A stretch of 64,000 nucleotides of DNA from an uncultured Candidatus Melainabacteria bacterium (lineage in GTDB: Bacteria; Cyanobacteriota; Vampirovibrionia; Gastranaerophilales; Gastranaerophilaceae), in contig CANNUY010000003.1 in assembly GCA_947525005.1 (NCBI GenBank), positions 103,278-167,277 on the forward strand. The letters run 5' to 3'. The position numbers and the translations under genes are program-made. Below are positions 7,545 to 15,401 of the stretch, piece by piece. Within the stretch, counting starts at the first letter, position 1. Each line of letters begins with the position of its first letter. Under the pieces are notes generated by a model. It was not told where the DNA came from. It did no database searches and saw nothing but the letters and a program-made list of their open reading frames with translations.

Positions 7545-8977
7545 TGAAATATTCTATTGTTAACTATTGTGATACAAGTAATGCCCTTGATAAAAGGTTG
7601 GATCCTGAATATTGGTCACCTGAAGCATTAGAAGCTGAAAATTCAATTATTGGGCAACCATTGGAGAAATATATTGAAAGTGGTTATAGAGTTGTTTATG
7701 AAAATACAAAAATAATAGATAAAACATTCCAAAAAGAAAATGATTTGCCATTTTTTATTCAATCAAGCGATATTGAAGATTGTTGCATAAATATGGATAC
7801 AGTTAATTGTGTTTCTAATACCGATTGGTATCGCTATCCAAAAGGAAGAATTAAAAAGGGAGAAATACTTGTCGAAGTCAAAGGTAACGTAAAGAAAGTT
7901 GCTATTGTTACCGATGATATCCCGGACAAATCATTAGTTAGCGGAACTTTGTATAAACTATCCATTAAAAACATTAGCAGTTTTTTTGTTATATGTTTTT
8001 TATCCTGTAAATATGGGCAAACATTAAAAAATAGGCTTGTATGCAACATTGCTACTCCATTTATCAATAAAGAAGGATTATACAATATCCCGATTCCGGA
8101 CAGTTCTACAAATTTGCAAAATAAAATTGAAAATATTTACAAGAACTCTATTAAATTAAAAGCATCAACTAAAGTATTATATAAACAATCGGAAGAATTA
8201 TTATTAAAAGAATTAGACTTATCAAATTGGTACCCTAAACATAAATTGTCGTATGTGAAAAACTTTTCTGATGTTAATTCAGCAAATCGCTATGATGCAG
8301 AATATTTTCAACCTAAATATGGTGAGATATTAAAAATTATAAAAGAAAGCTCAAATGGTTATGACATATTAGGGAATATTGTAAGCATAAAAAAAGGAAT
8401 TGAAGTTGGTTCTGATGAATATCAGGGAAATGGAATTCCTTTTGTTCGGGTTAGTAATTTAAATAAATTTGGAATTAATAAAAATAATCAACAATATATT
8501 TCGCAAAAAACTTATGATAGATTGACGTTAGAATATCAGCCACAAAAAGGTGAAATTCTCTTGTCTAAAGATGGAACAGCAGGAATTGCGTATTATATAG
8601 ATGAGACTCCCCAAAGGATGATTCTTTCTGGAGGAATATTAAGATTAACAATAACAGATTCTGAATATTTACCTGAATATTTGACATTAGTACTAAATTC
8701 GATACTTGTTCAGCAACAAATTGAAAGGACTTATAGTGGAGCATTAATCCACCACTGGTTAATAAATGAAATAAATAGTACTCTCATCCCTAAGTTAGAT
8801 ATTCAGAAACAAAGAAAAATAGTAGAAAAAATTCAAGTATCCTTTAAATATAGAAAGCAATCTAAGCAACTTTTGGAAATAGCAAAAAGAGGGGTCGAAA
8901 TTGCAATAGAACAAGACGAAGATATTGCAGCAAATTGGATTAATCAAGAATTGCAAAAAATAGGAGTTGAATTATAA
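7544..8977 (+). CDS. Specificity subunit of the RM system
   Basis: A 477-residue type I S-like protein with two target-recognition domains. The first runs to about residue 205 and is followed by a conserved helix (KNSIKLKASTKVLYKQSEELL). A linker with RYDAEYFQPKYGEI starts the second domain (about 250-430), which ends in a matching helix (KQLLEIAKRGVEIAIEQDED). The two domains should recognise the two halves of a split DNA target for the preceding nuclease-methyltransferase. Start and stop overlap both neighbours by one base (TAATG), indicating translational coupling. Recognition sequence cannot be predicted from the sequence alone. Confidence 0.9.
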   Translation: MKYSIVNYCDTSNALDKRLDPEYWSPEALEAENSIIGQPLEKYIESGYRVVYENTKIIDKTFQKENDLPFFIQSSDIEDCCINMDTVNCVSNTDWYRYPKGRIKKGEILVEVKGNVKKVAIVTDDIPDKSLVSGTLYKLSIKNISSFFVICFLSCKYGQTLKNRLVCNIATPFINKEGLYNIPIPDSSTNLQNKIENIYKNSIKLKASTKVLYKQSEELLLKELDLSNWYPKHKLSYVKNFSDVNSANRYDAEYFQPKYGEILKIIKESSNGYDILGNIVSIKKGIEVGSDEYQGNGIPFVRVSNLNKFGINKNNQQYISQKTYDRLTLEYQPQKGEILLSKDGTAGIAYYIDETPQRMILSGGILRLTITDSEYLPEYLTLVLNSILVQQQIERTYSGALIHHWLINEINSTLIPKLDIQKQRKIVEKIQVSFKYRKQSKQLLEIAKRGVEIAIEQDEDIAANWINQELQKIGVEL

Positions 8978-9747
8978 TGCCGAGTTATATTGCCCATATT
9001 ACAAAATGGAAAGAACGTGCAAGAATAGATTTTTTTACAGAATTTGTAAAAGCTTGGATCCCTTTTAATGCATGGTATAACCAATATTATAGAGATGTTA
9101 ATAGTGATAGAGAAATTCTAAATGAGATAAAAAATGATAGTTATGTTAAAACAAAACTAAAAAGATTATTAGAAAATGAAGATACTGAAGCTAATAATTT
9201 TAGGAATAATTTAGAAAATTTGCATGAAATATTAGAAAACTTACAATTAAAAAATAATGGTTTTGATGTAAATTTTATAAATGTTGTTATTGAAAGAAAT
9301 AAAAATAAGGAAATTAAAAAGACCTCAAGAGGTATAGACTATTGTGCAATATATTCTGGTGGTAGATTTTGTGCAACGGTAACAACTTCCGATGGAGAAA
9401 AAACACTAAATTATTCACATACGGAATATGATTTTGCTCATTTCGAAGAAAATGTTAGGAATTCTGGAATTAGTGATACTCAAGTTGGCTATATAAGAAG
9501 CTGTTTTAAGGATATCAATCCTTATATTCCACAAAATTTAATTACAACAGATGAGAGCAATTGCTTACGAGTTGGGAAATTTAAATTTGTAAATAACTCA
9601 GATTTGATCAGTAAAGCAATTATTGAAAACATATATTCATTAAGATGTATGCTTTTTCACGGTTCAATTGAACCTAGGGAGGATACTGAAAAATTATATG
9701 AGAATGCATATTATATTCTTAAAGCTTTTTTAGAAGCAATAGAATAG
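8977..9747 (+). CDS. HEPN-motif protein in the RM operon
   Basis: A 256-residue protein translated in coupling with the specificity subunit. The C-terminal helix YSLRCMLFHGSIEP has Arg223-x4-His228, a textbook HEPN R-x4-6-H motif, followed by a final helix (TEKLYENAYYILKAFLEAIE) that often closes the four-helix bundle. The N-terminus (FFTEFVKAWIPFNAWYNQYY) is an aromatic-rich helix of the kind seen before the first HEPN helix. A role as an RNase effector that acts when restriction fails, or as a partner of the RM complex, is inference. It is the last gene before the right island repeats. Confidence 0.65.
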   Translation: MPSYIAHITKWKERARIDFFTEFVKAWIPFNAWYNQYYRDVNSDREILNEIKNDSYVKTKLKRLLENEDTEANNFRNNLENLHEILENLQLKNNGFDVNFINVVIERNKNKEIKKTSRGIDYCAIYSGGRFCATVTTSDGEKTLNYSHTEYDFAHFEENVRNSGISDTQVGYIRSCFKDINPYIPQNLITTDESNCLRVGKFKFVNNSDLISKAIIENIYSLRCMLFHGSIEPREDTEKLYENAYYILKAFLEAIE

Positions 9748-10041
9748 CTTGATTAAATTTTACCTTCGAGTGATGAATACGACACTATAAAAAGATGAAA
9801 GTTTATGGTAAATGTGGAATTTGACATTATACCGAAAGAGTTCAAGCAACTTATTAAATAAGCACTATTTTGTGAACATATAAAAAAGTACACCGTAAGA
9901 ACTAATATAGAACCCTTATCAGACCTATCGTAAAAGGATACTTAATTATTATACTCGGCAGAGTGCTCTAACCACGTACTGAATACTTAGAGCGTACTAA
10001 GATAAAATAAACTCAATGTTTGAATCATTTTTGTAGCATAT
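9748..10041. other. Non-coding right end of the island
   Basis: About 290 bases without a gene between the last island CDS and the tRNA-Ile terminator. The first 120 bases show nothing recognisable; the rest is repeat copy C and most of the right 107-base direct repeat. Confidence 0.6.
9871..9953. repeat. Diverged island repeat, copy C
   Basis: A degenerate version of copies A and B: it keeps ACATATAAAAAAGTACACC, CTAATAT, the core CCCTTATCAG at 9913-9922 and then joins the right 107-base repeat with the same CTCGGCAGAG start as copy A. Several substitutions and short gaps separate it from A and B, which suggests an older or foreign attachment site. Confidence 0.6.
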
Positions 10042-10060
10042 AAAAAAGGACACCAACTGG
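9954..10060. repeat. 107-bp direct repeat, right
   Basis: Partner of the repeat at 2125-2231 (105 of 107 bases identical). Its last bases form the left arm of the tRNA-Ile terminator hairpin, so this copy is the one attached to the intact tRNA locus. Confidence 0.85.
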
Positions 10061-10071
10061 TGTCCTTTTTT
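10042..10071 (-). terminator. tRNA-Ile terminator
   Basis: A near-perfect palindrome of 13-14 bp (AAAAAAGGACACCA with TGGTGTCCTTTTTT) directly downstream of the minus-strand tRNA-Ile gene. It reads as a Rho-independent terminator on either strand. Its left arm alone is preserved in the island repeats at 2042-2060 and 2213-2231. Confidence 0.85.
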
Positions 10072-10074
10072 ATA

Positions 10075-10148
<74 letters not shown>

Positions 10149-10323
10149 TCAGTTATTCCGTATAATTAAGATATCACGAACAAATTCTAAAATCAAGTTT
10201 TATTTTTCATGTATTTTTAATACTTTTGTAACAAAATGTAAAGACTTTCTTAAAAATTCTAAAGTTCTAAAAAAAAATGTCGTAGTTAGTAGTATAGAAT
10301 TAGAAAAGGAGTAAAAAGGACCA

Positions 10324-11136
10324 ATGGGTTTAGCAGCTTCACAAGCTCGTCTATTGACTTTGACGTCTAGGCAGCATTCAATTGAATATAAAGCTCAAAA
10401 ACTTGAAGCCGAAAAGCTACAGCTCGCTAACGACTCTGATCAAGTATATAATACTTATCTTGCAGCGTTAGATGCTACCAAGGTTCAGTACAGATTCGTA
10501 AACAACGATGGTACAACAGCCTTTTCTAATGCTACTTTCGGTGATTTAAAAAATGCAGGGTTCTTGTTTAGTGTAAATGGTACTATTTGTAAAGACTTTA
10601 CTGCAGTTAAAAAAGCGTTAAAAGAACAAGATATAGTTGATTTAACAGCAGGTGATTCTTATACATTGTTGTCAACATTGATTCAAGAAGGCTATGTTGT
10701 TGTCGTTGAAAAAGATGCTGATGCATCAGAATATTATGAATACGATACAAATGCTGGTACATTATCATATAAAAATCCGATAGAAACCGACGAAAATTGG
10801 ACATATACATTCACAGATGATGGTCTAAAAGCTGGTGCAAAAGTTCAAAATGGTCACGGTAATGATATTGATGTCTATGATGAATTGTTTAAAGTTTTCG
10901 GTGACTCAAGCGTTTCTACTTCTACAAAACTTCAAGAAGTTTCTGATGAAATTGGTTTGAAGAAGGCTGAAGCTCAGTACGAAGCAGATATGAATAAAAT
11001 TAACAAAAAAGATGCTAGATTCGATACTGAATTATCTCAACTTGAAACAGAACGTAACGCAATCAAAGAAGAAATTGAATCATTGAAAAATGTTGCAAAA
11101 GAAAACGTAGATAGAACATTCAAGATATTTACTTAA
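10324..11136 (+). CDS. Unknown protein, SQARLL-type ends, short paralogue
   Basis: A 270-residue protein that I do not recognise. Residues 1-60 (starting MGLAASQARLLTLTSRQHSI) and about 210-270 (KKAEAQYEADMNKINKKD to NVDRTFKIF) are charged, predicted coiled-coil segments that closely match both ends of the 996-residue protein at 47417. The middle (60-205) is different, acidic and mostly beta-like. No signal peptide or membrane segment is seen, so it is cytosolic or exported by a system without a cleaved signal. Good GGAG and AAGGA sites precede the ATG. A CTTTTGTAACA element lies 91 bases upstream, similar to elements before other genes here. Confidence 0.75.
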   Translation: MGLAASQARLLTLTSRQHSIEYKAQKLEAEKLQLANDSDQVYNTYLAALDATKVQYRFVNNDGTTAFSNATFGDLKNAGFLFSVNGTICKDFTAVKKALKEQDIVDLTAGDSYTLLSTLIQEGYVVVVEKDADASEYYEYDTNAGTLSYKNPIETDENWTYTFTDDGLKAGAKVQNGHGNDIDVYDELFKVFGDSSVSTSTKLQEVSDEIGLKKAEAQYEADMNKINKKDARFDTELSQLETERNAIKEEIESLKNVAKENVDRTFKIFT

Positions 11137-11269
11137 TGAATATTAACTTTTGTAACGCTTTTTAGAGTATTGAAATTACCCTCTCTAAGTTTGGTTTTAT
11201 ATATATGGAGTACAATATCCGTATATTTATTGAGAGCAAATTGTACAACCGTAGCAAAGAGAGATAAAT

Positions 11270-12745
11270 ATGGCGAGCGTTTCAGGTACAAATGGATCAT
11301 CAGGAACAAATGTCTACTCAGAAGTATGGCAAAAGAGTTCCCCATATCTTCAAAATGCAGGTCTTGATTCAATATATTCAACCAAGATTGGTAATCTTTT
11401 GAGTGGAAATGCTGATGCTATTCTTACTGATGCAACAGATCAATTTGCTGACGCTGTGATAAAAGAACCTGTTCTCAATGGAATGGTTAAAGGTGGTATT
11501 GATATAGTAAAAACCGTTCTTCTTGGTAATTATAACACAGGTAAAGATGTCCAAGAAGCTGGGCAAAATTTATTGGATATAAATACTGTAACAACTTCAA
11601 GCAACCAAGTTGCAGATGCTGGTAATAATGCTAGTACTCAAATTGTTCAAACACTTCAAGGTGACATGGATAGTAAATCAGCTGAAGTTGATGAAGCCGT
11701 ATCTGTTATTACAACAAAAGCTCAAGATGGCACAAAGCAAATTGAAGAAACTGTTGAAAAAAATAATGAAGCCGTAGATACAATAACTAAAAATCAAGAG
11801 CAAATTGATCAAAATAACGCACAAATTCAAGAAAAACAACAAAGAATGAATGAGTTAGCAAGTCAAATTGCTACTAAAAAAGCTCAATTGGGTATCAAAT
11901 CGCAAGCGCCTGCAAAACCTCAGCCACTACCACAAGCAAATCAAGGTGATGACAAAGCTGATAATAAAGATGTAGAATCTGGTGCTAATCAACAACAGTT
12001 TGTCCCAATGTCACAAGATGGAATTCAAGATTCAGAATTGCAAGCATTGATAACAGAATATAATGGTCTTGGAGTTGATATTGCTGGTCTGCAACAACAA
12101 AATGCAACTCTTTCTACAGAAAATATTTCTAGTCAAGAAACTTTAACAGATAATGTTGAAACAACGCAAGATAGTATCACAGAATCTATTGAAGTTTCAA
12201 ATGAGCAATCAGCAAAAATTGATGAAGCAGCTAATAACATTATAAGTATGGCAAAAGATGCGTCATCTGCTATAAACGAAGTTCAAAATATGTTGAAGGG
12301 ACAATTCCCTCAATTTGATAAATTAACACTTGTTAAATTGGCAACCTCAGTTACTAAGGCTGCCGTTTGTGGTACAAATTCTGGACTATTAGCAACAGCA
12401 GCTGCAACGATGGGTGCTACTTCTATCTTTTCATTTGGTGCAACGGCTGCAAAAGCAGCTGAATTGGGTGCCGCATCTGCAGACCAAGCAGCTGCAAGTG
12501 CTAAAAATATTGCAACAAATGTTGCAGGGAAAGTTCTTCAACAACAAATGACTCAATACATGAACAAGACTTTTTCTGATATTGGTAAAATGATTGGAGT
12601 TGATTTATCTTCTATAACTTCTGTTATGAATCAATACATTCAAGAGCAATCTAATCTATCAAAAGATTCTTTAGCTCAATTTACTCAGATTGCTCAAAGT
12701 AATGATGCAATAAAATCAGATGATAAAGATACCTCTGCAGCTTAG
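11270..12745 (+). CDS. Long coiled-coil protein with Ala-rich segment
   Basis: A 491-residue protein of unknown function. The Gly/Ser-rich N-terminus lacks a signal peptide. Long heptad-type coiled coils lie at about 135-210 (EETVEKNNEAVDTITKNQEQ onward) and 260-350, separated by a Pro/Gln-rich linker near 215-245. An Ala/Gly-rich amphipathic or hydrophobic stretch covers about 365-430 (LLATAAATMGATSIFSFGAT). Coiled coils around a hydrophobic patch recall translocator-like secreted proteins, but this is only a resemblance. It follows the SQARLL-type gene by 133 bases. Its 3' end overlaps the convergent permease gene by 4 bases. Confidence 0.7.
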   Translation: MASVSGTNGSSGTNVYSEVWQKSSPYLQNAGLDSIYSTKIGNLLSGNADAILTDATDQFADAVIKEPVLNGMVKGGIDIVKTVLLGNYNTGKDVQEAGQNLLDINTVTTSSNQVADAGNNASTQIVQTLQGDMDSKSAEVDEAVSVITTKAQDGTKQIEETVEKNNEAVDTITKNQEQIDQNNAQIQEKQQRMNELASQIATKKAQLGIKSQAPAKPQPLPQANQGDDKADNKDVESGANQQQFVPMSQDGIQDSELQALITEYNGLGVDIAGLQQQNATLSTENISSQETLTDNVETTQDSITESIEVSNEQSAKIDEAANNIISMAKDASSAINEVQNMLKGQFPQFDKLTLVKLATSVTKAAVCGTNSGLLATAAATMGATSIFSFGATAAKAAELGAASADQAAASAKNIATNVAGKVLQQQMTQYMNKTFSDIGKMIGVDLSSITSVMNQYIQEQSNLSKDSLAQFTQIAQSNDAIKSDDKDTSAA

Positions 12746-13473
12746 AGATAAAATACAAAATTGATTATGAAGTCTGCCATTAATAAGTATATGGTAGATT
12801 TTATTGCTGCTTGAGTAGTTGAAATTCCGACTTCTTTTGCACCACCAGTTGTTTCATAACCCTGTGTTGCGCAAACATCAGCAATCAATAATCCAAAAAC
12901 TAAAGCTTTAAATATGCTTATATAAAAGTCTTTGAGTTTTAGCCATGCCCATACTGAATTGATATATCTGTGTGGGTGAAGTTTGATAGTCATATAAGCT
13001 ACAACCATACCACCTAAAACTCCAACTAATTCTGCAATAATCGTAACCATTGGAACTGTTATTGCACTAGAAAGTAATCTTGGTGCAAAATAATATCCAA
13101 CAGGGTCAACTTTTAAAGTTTTTATTGCATCAACTTGTTCTGTAACTTTCATATTAGCAATTTCAGCTGAAATTGCAGTCCCTGCTCTAGCTCCAATCGA
13201 TAATGCAACAAAAGCAGGTGCAATCTCTCTAATAATCATTACAGTAATTGTTCCGCCAATATAACTATCAGCGCCACTCATTAAAAATTGTTTAGAGATT
13301 TGAATAGTGATTACAGCAGCTGCAACAAATGATATAATCAATGAAATAAACAGTGAGTCATAACTGATTGCTGCAGCTTGCGTAATAGCATGCTTAAATC
13401 TCATTTGTCCTGAACAAATGTATTTAAGTGCTGTGATAAAATTTTCAACACATTTCCCTAAAAAACTAATCAT
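12742..13473 (-). CDS. mlaE: MlaE-type ABC transporter permease
   Basis: A 243-residue integral membrane protein of the MlaE/YrbE family, the permease of ABC systems that move phospholipids or related lipids between inner and outer membranes. About five hydrophobic helices are visible, and the family segment TVMIIREIAPAFVALSIGAR to AEIANMKVTEQVDAI is intact. The ATG at 13473 overlaps the ilvE stop by 8 bases; an upstream ATG at 13506 lies deep in ilvE and is less likely. No MlaF ATPase or MlaD substrate-binding gene is adjacent. The symbol denotes family, not proven orthology. Confidence 0.88.
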   Translation of the reverse strand: MISFLGKCVENFITALKYICSGQMRFKHAITQAAAISYDSLFISLIISFVAAAVITIQISKQFLMSGADSYIGGTITVMIIREIAPAFVALSIGARAGTAISAEIANMKVTEQVDAIKTLKVDPVGYYFAPRLLSSAITVPMVTIIAELVGVLGGMVVAYMTIKLHPHRYINSVWAWLKLKDFYISIFKALVFGLLIADVCATQGYETTGGAKEVGISTTQAAIKSTIYLLMADFIINFVFYL

Positions 13474-14383
13474 AAACAGGTGTACACCAGTGTTTGTATT
13501 TTGCAACTTTACCTTTTACAACATCAAAGTATAGTTTTTGAAGTTTTGATGTGATTTCACCCATCTTGCCGTTATCGCCAATCATACGTTTATCAATGCT
13601 TGAAACGTGAGTGATTTGAGCACCTGTACCACAACAGAAAACTTCGTCCATATAATATAATTCAGAACGGTCAACGGCTCTTTCGATTACTTCAATGCCT
13701 AAATCTCTAGCCAATTCAAGAACTGTGTTTCTTGTTACACCTACTAAAATGTCATCAGTTGCGTTTGTTGTAATAAGTTTTCCATCTCTGATGAAGATTA
13801 AGTTCATAGCAGAACCTTCTGTAACTTGACCAGATTCAGATAATACTACTGCATCATCAAATCCAAAATTGTGAGCATCAGTCTTAATCAATGCTGCGTT
13901 TGCATAAGCACCTGTAACTTTTGCACTAGGTGGAATTGAGTTATCGCCGTTTCTTCTCCAGCTTGATACGCAAAGGTGTAATCCTTCGCTAGAATCATAG
14001 TAGTTACCTAATGGAGTTGTAAATAATACATATGAATCTTCGTTATCATACAATCCAGGTCCAACTTTTTGTGCTGATTTATACAAGGTTGGTCTGATAT
14101 AGGTATCTTGTTTGTAACCGTTTTTCTTTAATAATGCAATATTTATATCCATGTATTCTTTTACGGTGTAAGGACTATTCATATACATAACTTTTGCACT
14201 TCTTAGTAAGCGTTCGTAGTGTTCTTTCATTCTGAAAGCGTACAATTGTCCTTCTTCTTCATTATAATATGCTCTGATACCTTCAAAAACACCTGTGCCA
14301 TATAAAAATGCATGTGTTCTAACTGGAATCATCGCTTTGTCGGCTTCTACATACTCGCCATTTAAGAATACATATTCTGTCAT
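13466..14383 (-). CDS. ilvE: Branched-chain amino acid aminotransferase
   Basis: A 305-residue fold-type IV PLP aminotransferase that catalyses the last step of Ile, Leu and Val synthesis, using glutamate as amino donor. HAFLYGTGVFEGIRAY near the N-terminus, the region around VTGAYANAALIKTDAH with the PLP lysine, and CCGTGAQITHV near the C-terminus match the family. The ATG at 14383 has a strong GGGGGAG site 7 bases upstream; a longer reading from 14443 lacks such support and would add 20 unlike residues. It is the first gene of an apparent unit with the MlaE-like permease. Confidence 0.92.
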   Translation of the reverse strand: MTEYVFLNGEYVEADKAMIPVRTHAFLYGTGVFEGIRAYYNEEEGQLYAFRMKEHYERLLRSAKVMYMNSPYTVKEYMDINIALLKKNGYKQDTYIRPTLYKSAQKVGPGLYDNEDSYVLFTTPLGNYYDSSEGLHLCVSSWRRNGDNSIPPSAKVTGAYANAALIKTDAHNFGFDDAVVLSESGQVTEGSAMNLIFIRDGKLITTNATDDILVGVTRNTVLELARDLGIEVIERAVDRSELYYMDEVFCCGTGAQITHVSSIDKRMIGDNGKMGEITSKLQKLYFDVVKGKVAKYKHWCTPVYD

Positions 14384-14510
14384 ATTTACTCCCCCTAATC
14401 TTTCAATGTCTTTATTATACATTTGTAATAACTTTAATGTCAATCATTTGATTTTTAAACTTGGTTTATATATAATTAGTGTAACTTGTACAATGAATAG
14501 AGGAAGGGAT

Positions 14511-15401
14511 ATGGAACTTAATTTTCAGGATTTAATATTAAATTTATCTGCATTTTGGTCAAAATACGGATGTGTAATACAGCAACCTTATGATACAGAA
14601 AAGGGTGCTTCAACAATGAACCCAGCTACATTTTTAAGAGCTCTAGGTCCAGAGCCTTGGTCAACAGCTATGGTTGAACCTTGTAGACGTCCGACCGATG
14701 CTAGATATGGTGAAAATCCTAACAGATTAGGTCATTATTTCCAATATCAAGTTTTGTTGAAACCATCACCTGATAATGCTCAAGAACTTTATTTGAGTAG
14801 TTTAGAGGCTATGGGTATAGATTTATCAAAACACGATGTTAGATTTGTTGAGGATAACTGGGAATCACCTACTTTAGGTGCAGCCGGTGTAGGTTGGGAA
14901 GTTTGGTTAGACGGTATGGAGATTACTCAGTTTACTTATTTTCAACAAGTTGGTGGTGTAGAGGTTAAGCCTGTTGCACTTGAAATTACGTATGGTTTAG
15001 AAAGAATTGCAATGTATTTGCAAAATAAAGAATCTGTATTTGATATCAATTGGAATAATAACTTGAAATACGGTGAAATTTATCTTCAAAACGAAATTGA
15101 ACAATCAAAATACAATTTTGAATATTCAAATGGTGATTCTTTGTTCAAAATGTTTGAATTATACCAAAAAGAAGTAGATAACTGTCTTGAGGCAAAATTA
15201 GTTTTACCTGCGTATGATTATGTATTAAAATGTTCTCATACATTTAACTTGCTTGATGCAAGAGGGGTTATTAGTAAAGACGAAAGAATTAACTTTATCA
15301 ATAGAGTTAGAACAATGGCATCAGCCGTTGCAAATTTATATGTAGAACAACGTAAAGAAATGGGTTACCCATTGTGTAAGGAAACCTTAGTAGAATGTTA
15401 A
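14511..15401 (+). CDS. glyQ: Glycyl-tRNA synthetase alpha subunit
   Basis: A 296-residue alpha chain of the bacterial alpha2beta2 glycyl-tRNA synthetase, which charges tRNA-Gly. It opens with NFQDLILNLSAFWSKYGCVI and contains the class II motifs TFLRALGPEPW, VEPCRRPTDARYGENPNRLG and ALEITYGLERIAMYL. The true start is the ATG at 14511 after a GAGGAAGGG ribosome site; the frame is open further upstream into the ilvE promoter region but without family similarity. The beta subunit gene glyS is not in the window. The next gene starts inside its stop region (ATG at 15395). Confidence 0.96.
   Translation: MELNFQDLILNLSAFWSKYGCVIQQPYDTEKGASTMNPATFLRALGPEPWSTAMVEPCRRPTDARYGENPNRLGHYFQYQVLLKPSPDNAQELYLSSLEAMGIDLSKHDVRFVEDNWESPTLGAAGVGWEVWLDGMEITQFTYFQQVGGVEVKPVALEITYGLERIAMYLQNKESVFDINWNNNLKYGEIYLQNEIEQSKYNFEYSNGDSLFKMFELYQKEVDNCLEAKLVLPAYDYVLKCSHTFNLLDARGVISKDERINFINRVRTMASAVANLYVEQRKEMGYPLCKETLVEC

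Noticed and set aside
11133..11381. Minus-strand frame of 82 codons between the genes at 10324 and 11270
   Set aside because: It covers the start of the plus-strand coiled-coil gene, has no family features and no ribosome site; an antisense shadow.
13474..13506. Upstream ATG of the MlaE-like permease
   Set aside because: It would overlap ilvE by 41 bases and add 11 residues unlike the family; the ATG at 13473 overlapping the ilvE stop fits coupling better.
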